12,943 nucleotides of DNA from DSOS01 sp035286585. GTDB lineage: Bacteria > Chloroflexota > Anaerolineae > Anaerolineales > UBA4823. Where the stretch lies: NCBI GenBank assembly GCA_035286585.1, contig DATEDC010000047.1:1-12943 (forward strand), given 5' to 3'. The notes under the pieces are model-generated. The model did no database searches. It worked only from the letters and a program-made list of their open reading frames with translations, and was not told the DNA's origin. Within the stretch, counting starts at the first letter, position 1. The number at the start of each line of letters is the position of its first letter. Of this stretch, positions 6,768 to 12,943 are shown piece after piece. A program made the translations under genes and the position numbers.

Positions 6768-7117
6768 AGATGGAGCGGATTTTTAGCGCTAGCGTGCGCG
6801 ACTTATCCGGTTTGGTTGTTATCGATTTGCAGGGCGAGATCAACGCCTTTGCCGACCAGGAGCTCAGCTCTGCTTATGACCAGGCTGAAAGTCACGATAC
6901 ACGAACAATCGTCTTGAATTTCCAGGAGGTAGGCTATATCAACAGCACCGGCATCGCTTTGATCGTCGGACTTCTGGCGCGGGCGCGTAAAACCGGGCGG
7001 CGTATGGCCGTTTATGGCCTGAGCGATCATTACCGGGAGATATTCCACATCACCCGCCTGGCAGATTTTATGAGTATTTATACCGATGAGGCCAGCCTGG
7101 TGGCTGAGCTTGGCTAG
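6764..7117 (+). CDS. STAS-domain anti-sigma-factor antagonist, copy 1
   Basis: A 117-residue single STAS domain of SpoIIAA/RsbV size. It shows the usual strand (LVVIDLQGEINAF), a helix, TIVLNFQEVGYINSTGIALIV with the phosphorylatable Ser61 (Thr62 next to it), and the late helix GLSDHYREIFHITRL. In SpoIIAA the residue before this serine is Asp; here it is Asn. The protein would bind or release an anti-sigma-type kinase according to its phosphorylation. The ATG overlaps the regulator's stop (ATGA) and has AAAGGAG before it, so it is translated with the phosphatase/kinase that likely acts on it. A second ATG two codons on is possible. Confidence 0.9.
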   Translation: MKMERIFSASVRDLSGLVVIDLQGEINAFADQELSSAYDQAESHDTRTIVLNFQEVGYINSTGIALIVGLLARARKTGRRMAVYGLSDHYREIFHITRLADFMSIYTDEASLVAELG

Positions 7118-7146
7118 ATTATGGTAGCGGAAAGGGAGATAAAAGC

Positions 7147-7494
7147 ATGAGAGCAAATGTAACCATGACGGTGCGTAAGGCTGATCAAAATTCCAGCGTC
7201 ATCGACATCCACGGCGAGATCAACGCTTTTGCCGAGAACGCCTTGATGGATGCCTACACCAATGCGAGCAGCGATGGGGCGCGCAATATCATCTTGAATT
7301 TCGACGGGCTGGAATACATGAACAGTTCTGGCATTGGCCTGTTGGTGACGCTGTTGATCCGCGCCAAGCGCCAGAATCAGCGCTTGCTGGCTTTCGGACT
7401 GAGTGATCATTACCAGCAGATTTTCGAGCTCACCCGGCTGAACGAAGCGATTGGGATTTACGCCTCCGAGGCCGCCGCGCTTGGAGCAGTTTGA
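7147..7494 (+). CDS. STAS-domain anti-sigma-factor antagonist, copy 2
   Basis: A 115-residue STAS domain paralogous to the gene before it (shared GEINAFAxxAL/EL, ILNF, NSxGI, GLSDHY and IFxxTRL). The phosphorylation site is MNSSGIGLLV, with Ser60 aligned to SpoIIAA Ser58 and again Asn before it. A GGGAG ribosome site lies nine bases upstream, and the gap to the first STAS gene is 29 bases. Two antagonists after one phosphatase/kinase suggest either two downstream switch proteins or a dosage arrangement; the sequence does not decide between them. Confidence 0.9.
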   Translation: MRANVTMTVRKADQNSSVIDIHGEINAFAENALMDAYTNASSDGARNIILNFDGLEYMNSSGIGLLVTLLIRAKRQNQRLLAFGLSDHYQQIFELTRLNEAIGIYASEAAALGAV

Positions 7495-7525
7495 TTTTTC
7501 CACTTGCCAAAGGAGGAAGCAAAAC

Positions 7526-8305
7526 ATGAATACCCCTGTTCAGGAGGATGCCAATCAGAAGCGTTCTGAGACGGCCTGGGCGCCCCCGACCACACGCATG
7601 AAGGTGGGCGAAATGCCCGCGGCGGTCAGAAATATCAACGTAGATGGGCGCCAACCCATGTCTCCCTTGCAAGGATTTGGGCAAATGTGGCAGAAAACCT
7701 TCCAGGTGCGCTTAACCGGTGTGGATAAAACGCCTGCCGAAGTCATGCAGATCTGGAAGGAGAATTTCCCCAAATTTCAGCCTCCCGATAACCGCTTTTA
7801 CCCTACAATGGCGGGCATTAAGCCCGGCGAGGTGCTCCTGATCGCGGCTAAGGTGCCGCCTTTCCCCGGCTTGCCGAGCATCCTGCCGGTGAATACCGGC
7901 GTGATGGTTTTGTACGCCGATGACAACACTTTCACGGTCATGACGCCCGAAGGGCACCCCGAAGCTGGCTGGAACACCTTCAGCGTTTACGAGGAAGATG
8001 GGAGCCTGGTGGCGCAGTGCCAGTCGCTGTGTCGTCCCAACGATCCCTTGTACGATTTCTTCAACCGCTTCCTGGGCGCTTCAGGTCAGCAGGACGAGAT
8101 CTGGGTTCATGTGCTGGAATCCCTGGCGGATCATCTGGGTGTCCATGGCCAGGTGACCACGACGAAAGTCCTGGTCGACCCCAAGGTGCAGTGGTCGCAA
8201 GCCAAAAATATCTGGCATAACGCCGGCATCCGCACGGTCTTCTACGTGCTCGGCGCGCCGCTGCGCTGGCTGCGACGTAAAAGCAGCGCCGGGTTGAAGA
8301 TTTAA
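7526..8305 (+). CDS. Unknown protein, possibly DUF1990-like, paralogue 1
   Basis: A 259-residue protein. I chose the ATG at 7526 because AAAGGAGG stands eight bases before it; an in-frame start further up would run into the STAS gene. Features in order: a polar N-terminus, NINVDGRQPMSPLQGFGQMW, QVRLTGV, VWKENFP-like helix (IWKENFPKF), GIKPGEV, a strand with YADDNTFTVMTPEGHPEAGWNTF, and the NDPLYDFFNRF segment. The end has WSQAKNIWHNAGIRT and a basic tail. The ADDxxFxxMTPxGHP...F...G...A pattern recalls DUF1990 (GTLPGHPExGEEAF), but this is a remote, by-eye match and the protein is longer. No signal peptide is seen; a short hydrophobic stretch near the end (VFYVLGAPL) could touch the membrane. 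It sits 31 bases after the second STAS gene, so it is probably an effector or output of the switch. Confidence 0.75.
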   Translation: MNTPVQEDANQKRSETAWAPPTTRMKVGEMPAAVRNINVDGRQPMSPLQGFGQMWQKTFQVRLTGVDKTPAEVMQIWKENFPKFQPPDNRFYPTMAGIKPGEVLLIAAKVPPFPGLPSILPVNTGVMVLYADDNTFTVMTPEGHPEAGWNTFSVYEEDGSLVAQCQSLCRPNDPLYDFFNRFLGASGQQDEIWVHVLESLADHLGVHGQVTTTKVLVDPKVQWSQAKNIWHNAGIRTVFYVLGAPLRWLRRKSSAGLKI

Positions 8306-8329
8306 GTAGATGAATATTCAAATGCTCCG

Positions 8330-8423
8330 GACCTGACAGGTTTTCATCACCAGGGAGGTTGGCAGGATAAACTTTCCCGAAAGAGCCATGCTCATTTTCC
8401 CAGTTGTAAAAACCTGTCAGGTC
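8330..8423. repeat. 94-bp element with 15-bp perfect inverted terminal repeats
   Basis: GACCTGACAGGTTTT (8330-8344) is repeated exactly in inverted form as AAAACCTGTCAGGTC (8409-8423), with 64 bases between. Each arm is itself a near-palindrome (ACCTG-A-CAGGT). It fills most of the gap between the paralogues. TCC flanks both sides, one base off the left arm, too little to call a target duplication. It is short, non-coding and symmetric, like a MITE or REP-type repeat. As RNA, it could form a long stem between the two genes. Confidence 0.6.
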
Positions 8424-8444
8424 TCCATTGAGGAGAGTAATATC

Positions 8445-9191
8445 ATGGATGAGGAAAACCACCTCGATCGCAGTTCGTCATGGGCCAGGCCGGTCTCCAG
8501 GCTGGCGACCGCGGATTTGCCCGCCGGCGCCGTCAACCTGAACGTCGCTGGTCGCCAGGTCGTCGGTCCGTTGCAGGGTTTTGGGCAGCTCTGGCAGAAA
8601 ACGTACCAGGTGCGTTTGAGCGGAGCAAATATCGCCCCGGTGCAAGTCATTCGGGTGTGGAAAGAAAACTTCCCCGACTTCTGGCCGCAGGGCAACAAGT
8701 TTTACGCTCCCCTGACCGGCATCAAGCCCGGCGAGGTGGCGGTGCTCAACCTGGCTGGTCCGGGCGGTTTGAGCGGCCCCGGGGGTGTGCCAGTGATCTC
8801 AACCGGTGTGCTGGTGATCTACGCTGACGATGAATCGTTCTCCTTTATGACCCCACAGGGGCACATGTTTGCTGCCATCATCACCTTCAGCGCTTACGAT
8901 GATGAAGGCACGGTGGCCCAGGTGCAGGCTTTGATCCGCGCCAATGACCCGCTCTACGAGCTGACCTTCCGCTTGGGGTTTGGGCACAGGATGGAAGACG
9001 AATTCTGGCGGCAGACGCTGGTCAACCTGGCGGCTCATTTTAGTGTGAGGGGGCAAGTGCAGCAAAAGGTCACCCTGGTAGATACGCGTGTCCAATGGTC
9101 ACGAGCTAAGAATATCTGGCACAATGCCGCTATCAGGACAGCTTTCTACATGCCGGTGGCGCTGGCGCACAGGATCTTCAAAGGGCGCTAG
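8445..9191 (+). CDS. Unknown protein, possibly DUF1990-like, paralogue 2
   Basis: A 248-residue paralogue of the protein at 7526-8305. The N-terminal thirds match well (NLNVAGRQ, PLQGFGQLWQKTYQVRLSG, VWKENFPDF, GIKPGEV), roughly 60% identical by eye over 70 residues. The end keeps QWSRAKNIWHNAAIRTAFYM. I chose the ATG at 8445 because AGGAGA lies eight bases upstream and because the longer frame would start inside the inverted-repeat element. The MTPQGH motif is kept, but the residues after it (MFAAIITF) differ from copy 1 (PEAGWNTF), so an active or binding site may have changed. Terminator 9219-9250 follows. The function is unknown. Confidence 0.75.
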   Translation: MDEENHLDRSSSWARPVSRLATADLPAGAVNLNVAGRQVVGPLQGFGQLWQKTYQVRLSGANIAPVQVIRVWKENFPDFWPQGNKFYAPLTGIKPGEVAVLNLAGPGGLSGPGGVPVISTGVLVIYADDESFSFMTPQGHMFAAIITFSAYDDEGTVAQVQALIRANDPLYELTFRLGFGHRMEDEFWRQTLVNLAAHFSVRGQVQQKVTLVDTRVQWSRAKNIWHNAAIRTAFYMPVALAHRIFKGR

Positions 9192-9218
9192 AAGTTCAAC
9201 CATCCCAATTGCTCATCA

Positions 9219-9250
9219 GCCTGCGGTTTGGCACCAGGCCGCGGGCTTTT
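9219..9250 (+). terminator. Rho-independent terminator of the signalling operon
   Basis: GCCTGCGG (9219-9226) pairs with CCGCGGGC (9239-9246) as an eight-base stem with one G-U pair around a 12-base loop, followed by TTTT (9247-9250). It lies 27 bases after the last gene's stop, a typical position. Confidence 0.7.
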
Positions 9251-9282
9251 CGCGATAGGGGCTGGTAGGTGATGATCATCTT

Positions 9283-10722
9283 ATGCTGACAGGATCGCAA
9301 CCCAAATACGATGCGGTGGTCGTCGGCTCGGGGCCAAATGGCCTGGCTGCTGCGATCACCATGGCCCAACAGGGACATTCGGTGCTGGTCATCGAGGGGC
9401 GAGAGACAATCGGCGGGGGCGCGCGCACGGCAGAATTAACCCTGCCCGGCTTCCAGCACGATGTGTGCTCTGCCATCCACCCGCTGGGCATGGCCTCGCC
9501 CTTTCTGCGCTCCCTGCCCTTAGCCGAGTATGGACTGGAATGGGCGCTCCCACCCGTGGCGGTGGCGCACCCGTTGGACGATGGCCCCGCGGTCCTGGCG
9601 GACAACTCGTTGGAGCAGACCGCACTCGGGTTGGGTGAGGACGCCGGCGCTTACCGCAAGCTGGTTGCGCCATTCGTGGCGAATTGGGAAAAGCTGATCG
9701 AAGACCTGCTCGGCCCGCTGCCCCTCCCCCCGAAATACCCACTGCTCGATCTCGCTTTTGGCTTGAAAGCAGTGCTCACCGCGCGCTTTTTTGCCAGGAC
9801 GTATTTCTCCGGGCCGCGGGCGCGAGCTTTGTTTGCCGGTATGGCCGGACATGCCATCATCCCTCTGGAGAAGCCCATCACCGCGGCTTTTGGCTTGATG
9901 ATGTTCATCCTGGCGCATGCGGTGGGCTGGCCGCTGGCGCGGGGTGGCTCTGCCAGAATCACCCAGGCCATGGCAGCCTATCTGCGCTCCTTGGGCGGGG
10001 AGATCCGCACCGGCTGGAAGGTTGAATCCCTGCAAGCCCTGCCCCCTTCGCGGGCGGTATTTTTAAATCTCAGCCCCAGGGCCGTGATCCGCCTGGCCGG
10101 AGATCGCCTGCCCTCCGGTTACCGGCGCCAGCTCGAGCGCTACCGCTACGGTATGGCTCTGTTTAAGGTCGATTGGGCGCTGGACGGACCCATCCCCTGG
10201 AAAGACCCGGGCATCCTGAACAGCGCCACTGTCCACCTGGGGGGTACTATAGAAGAGATCGCTGCCTCCGAGCGCCAGGTCTGGGCGGGCGGGCACCCCG
10301 AAAAGCCCTATATTATTCTGGCTCAGCAATCCCTGTTCGACCCCAGCCGCGCCCCTGCGGGCAAACACACCGCCTGGGCTTACTGCCATGTGCCCAACGG
10401 CTCCACAGTGGATATGACCGCGCCGATCGAAGCCCAGGTGGAGCGCTTCGCTCCTGGTTTCCGGGACCTGATCTTGAAGCGCCATACGCGCAACGCCGTG
10501 GAGACGGAAGCCTACAACCCCAATTATGTGGGTGGGGATATCAACGTGGGGGTGCAGGATATTCGCCAGTTCTTCACCCGCCCCACGCTGAGCCTGCGGC
10601 CCTACATCACCCCCCTCAAAGGCGTGTATATCTGCTCATCCGCCACGCCGCCCGGCGGAGGCGTGCACGGCATGTGTGGCTACCACGCCGCGCGCCTCGC
10701 CCTAAGGCGCGATTTCAGCTAA
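9283..10722 (+). CDS. FAD-dependent oxidoreductase, phytoene-desaturase-like (COG1233)
   Basis: A 479-residue flavoenzyme. The dinucleotide fold is at residues 11-40 (AVVVGSGPNGLAAA, GxGxxG at 15-20, Glu38 at the end of the second strand), directly followed by GGGARTAELTLPGFQHDVCSAIHP as in the CrtI/PYROXD2 group. A short C-terminal FAD motif, GVYICSSATPPGGGVHGMCGY, lies near 448-468. The length is within the family range. These features support FAD binding and desaturation or oxidation of a hydrophobic substrate. No other carotenoid gene is in the window, so the substrate is open. There is no clear ribosome site, only AGGTGATG about 13 bases upstream, overlapping a palindrome (GATGATCATC, 9271-9280). 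It follows a terminator, so it likely has its own promoter, which I cannot place. Confidence 0.9.
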   Translation: MLTGSQPKYDAVVVGSGPNGLAAAITMAQQGHSVLVIEGRETIGGGARTAELTLPGFQHDVCSAIHPLGMASPFLRSLPLAEYGLEWALPPVAVAHPLDDGPAVLADNSLEQTALGLGEDAGAYRKLVAPFVANWEKLIEDLLGPLPLPPKYPLLDLAFGLKAVLTARFFARTYFSGPRARALFAGMAGHAIIPLEKPITAAFGLMMFILAHAVGWPLARGGSARITQAMAAYLRSLGGEIRTGWKVESLQALPPSRAVFLNLSPRAVIRLAGDRLPSGYRRQLERYRYGMALFKVDWALDGPIPWKDPGILNSATVHLGGTIEEIAASERQVWAGGHPEKPYIILAQQSLFDPSRAPAGKHTAWAYCHVPNGSTVDMTAPIEAQVERFAPGFRDLILKRHTRNAVETEAYNPNYVGGDINVGVQDIRQFFTRPTLSLRPYITPLKGVYICSSATPPGGGVHGMCGYHAARLALRRDFS

Positions 10723-10800
10723 GTCAGCTGCCAGCTTCATCCCTGCCTCGCCGCTTAGATATGCTAGGAGCGCGAAGCTGTTCAGCACATATACAGGTTT
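10723..10800 (-). pseudogene. PIN-domain toxin remnant (VapC-like), N-terminal fragment
   Basis: Read leftwards from 10800, the codons give KPVYVLNSFALLAYLSGEAGM, then about six more residues, and run into the 3' end of the oxidoreductase. This resembles the N-terminus of PIN toxins (xYVLDSFALLAYLxGExG). There is no start codon (GAT precedes the Lys; TGATAAACC would be a one-base loss from the expected TGATGAAACC). The conserved catalytic Asp is Asn (LNS), and more than 80% of a normal PIN domain is absent. It follows the antitoxin remnant directly, as expected for a VapBC-like pair. Confidence 0.55.
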
Positions 10801-10801
10801 A

Positions 10802-11020
10802 TCAGCGCTCACGGAGATGTTCTTCTAAAAACGCTTCAGTGAGTCTCTTCTCGGTTATGATCATCCCCGCGGCCCGAACCAGCGGCTTGTGCAACGCAGG
10901 TATAATCGCCAGCACGCCCCCATAATCCACGATCCGCACTTCAGCTCCAGGCCGCAGCCCGTATTTTTTACGTAAATCTGCCGGGATGACCACCTAGCCC
11001 TTTCTGGATATTGTAGGCAT
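10802..11020 (-). pseudogene. AbrB/SpoVT-type antitoxin with in-frame amber codon
   Basis: From ATG 11020 the frame reads MPTISRKG, then TAG (10996-10994), then VVIPADLRKKYGLRPGAEVRI through to TGA at 10802. KGQVVIPADLRKKYGL is the classic AbrB/MazE N-terminal motif, so the TAG replaces the Gln codon CAG by one base change. A GTG at 10993 could restart translation but would lose the first strand of the dimeric fold. The rest looks intact, with a C-terminal helix (KRLTEAFLEEHLRER) that would bind a PIN toxin. It sits 12 bases after the DUF72 stop with AGG before the ATG, so it was probably co-transcribed. Together with the broken toxin, it is most likely a decayed TA locus. Confidence 0.7.
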
Positions 11021-11032
11021 GGCTTCGCCTCG

Positions 11033-11911
11033 TTAAAACAATCGTCTCTGCCCGGCGGCGCTGGCGTCTGCCTCGTCCCACGGTAAGGGAGGCAGTGGCG
11101 TACGCCCGGCGACCCGGCGGTGCAGCTCGCGGCACAGCCAGGGGTCGAGGCGCTCGTCCGGGCAGTGACAAAACACGTACGCCTCCGCCCCTTCGCCCAG
11201 CCGCCTCGCCAGGTGTTCCGCCCATTCGTCCAGGTAGGCGCTGTTGAACTCTCTTTGCGGGTGGCCGATGTAGCGCAAGAAGATAAAATCAGCGCTGCGC
11301 TCGGGCAGGATGGGCAGGTGCGGTTTGCGCAGGCGGGCTTCCAGCAAGCGCTGGTACACACTGCCGGCCAGGATCTGATCCCCCTGCAATCCCCGGATGG
11401 GCCGCGTGTCGATGACCACCCGCGCCATCTCGTGTTTCGAGAGCAGCGCGTTGAGGCTTTCGTTGTGTGGCGCGTCGAACCAGGCGAGATGGCGCACCTC
11501 CACCGCTAACCGCACCCCCGGCGGCCAGGCGTCCAGGAACGCGGCCAGGTCCTCCAGCAGTTGCGGGGGATAGCGCGGTGGGAGCTGCAGGAACATCGGT
11601 CCCAGGCGCTCGCCGAGCTGGCTCATGGTCTCGGCGAACTGGCGCGCCAGCGGGATGTTCCCCGCCAGCTTGCCGGCGTGGCTGACCGTCCGCGGCAGCT
11701 TGGGGCAAAAGCGGAAGGTCTCGGGTGTGGCGGCGACCCACCCCTGCAGTGTCTCCGCCGAGGGGACGGCGTAGAAGGTGGTATTGCCCTCCACCGTGTT
11801 TAGCCGCCGGGCGTATTCCCGCAAATAGTCGCCGGCCTTGGTCCCCGATGGGTAGAAGTCGCCGACCCAGCCTTTATATGCCCAGATAGGACAGCCCAGG
11901 TACAGGTTCAT
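11033..11911 (-). CDS. DUF72 (YecE-like) family protein
   Basis: A 292-residue cytosolic protein from ATG 11911; a GTG at 11920 in the same frame would add MRA and overlap the YchF stop by four bases. I prefer the ATG because GAGGG stands just before it and MNLYLGCPIWAYKGWVGDFYP is the expected DUF72 beginning. Further family marks are VEGNTTFYAVPS, FCPKLPRTVSHA, LGPMFLQLPPRY, LAVEVRHLAWF, and the end segment FIFLRYIGH...WAEHLARR...AYVFCHC. DUF72 is thought to form a TIM-like barrel; its reaction is not established. It is transcribed with YchF. Its stop lies 12 bases from the antitoxin remnant's start. Confidence 0.88.
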   Translation of the reverse strand: MNLYLGCPIWAYKGWVGDFYPSGTKAGDYLREYARRLNTVEGNTTFYAVPSAETLQGWVAATPETFRFCPKLPRTVSHAGKLAGNIPLARQFAETMSQLGERLGPMFLQLPPRYPPQLLEDLAAFLDAWPPGVRLAVEVRHLAWFDAPHNESLNALLSKHEMARVVIDTRPIRGLQGDQILAGSVYQRLLEARLRKPHLPILPERSADFIFLRYIGHPQREFNSAYLDEWAEHLARRLGEGAEAYVFCHCPDERLDPWLCRELHRRVAGRTPLPPLPWDEADASAAGQRRLF

Positions 11912-11916
11912 CGCCC

Positions 11917-12943
11917 TCACACGTTGAAGCGGAAGAAAATCACGTCGCCATCCTGAACGATATAATCCTTGCCCTCCAGGCGCAGCAGACCCTCGGCGCG
12001 CACCGCCGCGTCGCTGCCGCAGCGCGCGAAAGTCTCGTAGGAGACCACCTCGGCGCGGATGAAGCCGCGCTCGAAGTCGGTGTGGATGACTCCGGCGGCC
12101 TTGGGCGCGGTCGTGCCGCGCGGGACGTTCCAGGCGCGCACCTCGTTCTCGTTCTTGGTGAAGAAGCTGATCAGCCCCAGCCTGGCGAAGCTCTTGCGGA
12201 TGACCTGCTCCAGGCCGCTTTCTTCTGCCCCCGCCAGTTGCAGAAATTCGCGCTGCTCCTCGGCGCTCATCCCCTGGATCTCCTCTTCGAGCCGGGCGCA
12301 GAAGACCACCACCTCGGCCCCTTGCGCCGCAGCCGCCTCGCGCACCAGGCGGACGTATACGTTCTCATCCGCCAGCCCGGTCTCGTCCACGTTGGCCACG
12401 TAGATCACCGGCTTGGCGGAGAGGAAGCGCATTTCGTGGTTCAGGGCTTTGAGATTTTCGTTCTCCTGGTCGGGGTAGCCGGCCACCGGGCGCCCGGCGC
12501 CCAGGTGAGCGCGCAGCGCCTGGGCCAGCTCCAGGGTGGGCTGTATCTTCCGCTCGCCTTTGGCCTGGCTGCCCAGGCGCTCGATCTTGCGCTCCAGTTG
12601 CTGCAGGTCGGCCAGGATCAGCTCCAGGTTGATGGTCTCGATGTCGCTGCGCGGGTCGAGAGTAGGGCTGACGTGCACCACGTTAGGGTCGTCGAAGCAG
12701 CGCACCACGTGCAGGATGGCGGCGGTGTCCCGGATGTTGCCCAGGAACTGGTTGCCCAGGCCCTCGCCCTGGCTGGCGCCTTCGACCAGCCCGGCGATAT
12801 CCACGAATTCAATCGTGGCGTGGATGGTGTTGGGCACTTTGACCAGCGCGGCCAGCTTCTCAACCCGCGGGTCGGGCAGCGCCACGATGGCGCGGTTGGG
12901 CTTGATCGTGCTAAACGGGTAGTTCGCCACCTGGGCGAGCTGC
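11917..12943 (-). CDS. ychF: YchF/Obg-family ATPase, N-terminus beyond the window
   Basis: A P-loop ATPase of the TRAFAC class that binds ribosomes and is redox regulated in bacteria. About 341 residues are visible, open to the right edge (QLAQVANYPFSTIKPN); the P-loop itself lies outside. Seen here are the switch region DIAGLVEGASQGEGLGNQFL (the DxxG-type motif), the coiled-coil region with LQQLERKIERL, and NVDE in place of the GTPase NKxD, which is the YchF hallmark linked to ATP preference. The C-terminal TGS-like domain includes GVIHTDFERGFIRAEV and ends in GDVIFFRFNV. Its stop (TGA, 11919-11917) abuts or overlaps the DUF72 start, pointing to an operon with that gene. Confidence 0.95.
   Translation of the reverse strand, partial: QLAQVANYPFSTIKPNRAIVALPDPRVEKLAALVKVPNTIHATIEFVDIAGLVEGASQGEGLGNQFLGNIRDTAAILHVVRCFDDPNVVHVSPTLDPRSDIETINLELILADLQQLERKIERLGSQAKGERKIQPTLELAQALRAHLGAGRPVAGYPDQENENLKALNHEMRFLSAKPVIYVANVDETGLADENVYVRLVREAAAAQGAEVVVFCARLEEEIQGMSAEEQREFLQLAGAEESGLEQVIRKSFARLGLISFFTKNENEVRAWNVPRGTTAPKAAGVIHTDFERGFIRAEVVSYETFARCGSDAAVRAEGLLRLEGKDYIVQDGDVIFFRFNV

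Noticed and set aside
7451..7525. Upstream in-frame start for paralogue 1
   Set aside because: It overlaps the STAS gene, and its residues are an out-of-frame reading of it; AAAGGAGG marks ATG 7526.
8388..8444. Upstream in-frame start for paralogue 2
   Set aside because: It lies inside the inverted-repeat element without a ribosome site; AGGAGA fits ATG 8445 and paralogue 1 begins similarly.
9271..9280. Palindrome GATGATCATC just before the oxidoreductase start
   Set aside because: Ten-base perfect palindromes are expected about a dozen times in a window this size; position alone is weak evidence for an operator.
9520..10035. Minus-strand frame of over 170 codons opposite the oxidoreductase
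   Set aside because: It is a shadow of the FAD-enzyme frame with no recognisable domain.
11120..11803. Long plus-strand frames opposite the DUF72 gene
   Set aside because: They are GC-rich antisense readings without family motifs or ribosome sites; the minus-strand DUF72 motifs explain the region.
1..12943. CRISPR array, tRNA or rRNA genes, transposase
   Set aside because: No regularly spaced repeats, no recognisable tRNA or rRNA sequence and no transposase motif were seen on either strand.

Overview
This window looks like chromosomal DNA from a GC-rich Chloroflexota bacterium, most likely of the Anaerolineae type. I infer this from gene style and have no search result. The pointers are stand-alone multi-pass sensors with the R-Y-x-L-F/W-D-I-D junction, a GAF/SpoIIE/HATPase regulator with STAS partners, and an AbrB-PIN remnant of a kind common in that phylum.

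Layout. Bases 1-438 hold the 3' end of a membrane sensor. Bases 451-1051 (minus strand) hold a two-gene unit of DUF6883-like and DUF4926-like proteins with an apparently leaderless promoter. Bases 1143-5035 hold a second full-length sensor with a PDZ-like extracytoplasmic insert, two small ORFs, a membrane-anchored dihaem cytochrome c, and a third sensor. Bases 5124-9191 read as a signalling operon: a GAF-PP2C(SpoIIE)-HATPase(RsbW-like) regulator, two STAS anti-sigma-factor antagonists, and two paralogous proteins of unknown function that distantly recall DUF1990. A Rho-independent terminator at 9219-9250 closes it. Bases 9283-10722 encode an FAD-dependent phytoene-desaturase-like oxidoreductase.

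The right end is transcribed leftwards. A YchF-family ATPase, cut by the window edge, overlaps or abuts a DUF72 protein. Downstream of that lies a decayed AbrB-type antitoxin with an in-frame amber codon, followed by a short PIN-toxin remnant.

How the parts may work together. The sensors end in a conserved cytosolic tail without an enzymatic output. The 547-residue regulator starts with the GAF-like segment that I recall following this tail in fused proteins elsewhere. The simplest reading is that the sensors, perhaps informed by the neighbouring cytochrome's redox state, control the phosphatase/kinase, which sets the phosphorylation of the STAS proteins. No sigma factor or other final target is visible here. 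The most distinctive items are the split sensor/phosphatase, the bifunctional phosphatase-kinase with two STAS and two paired unknown proteins, a 94-bp element with 15-bp perfect inverted ends, the leaderless DUF6883/DUF4926 unit, and the eroded toxin-antitoxin locus.
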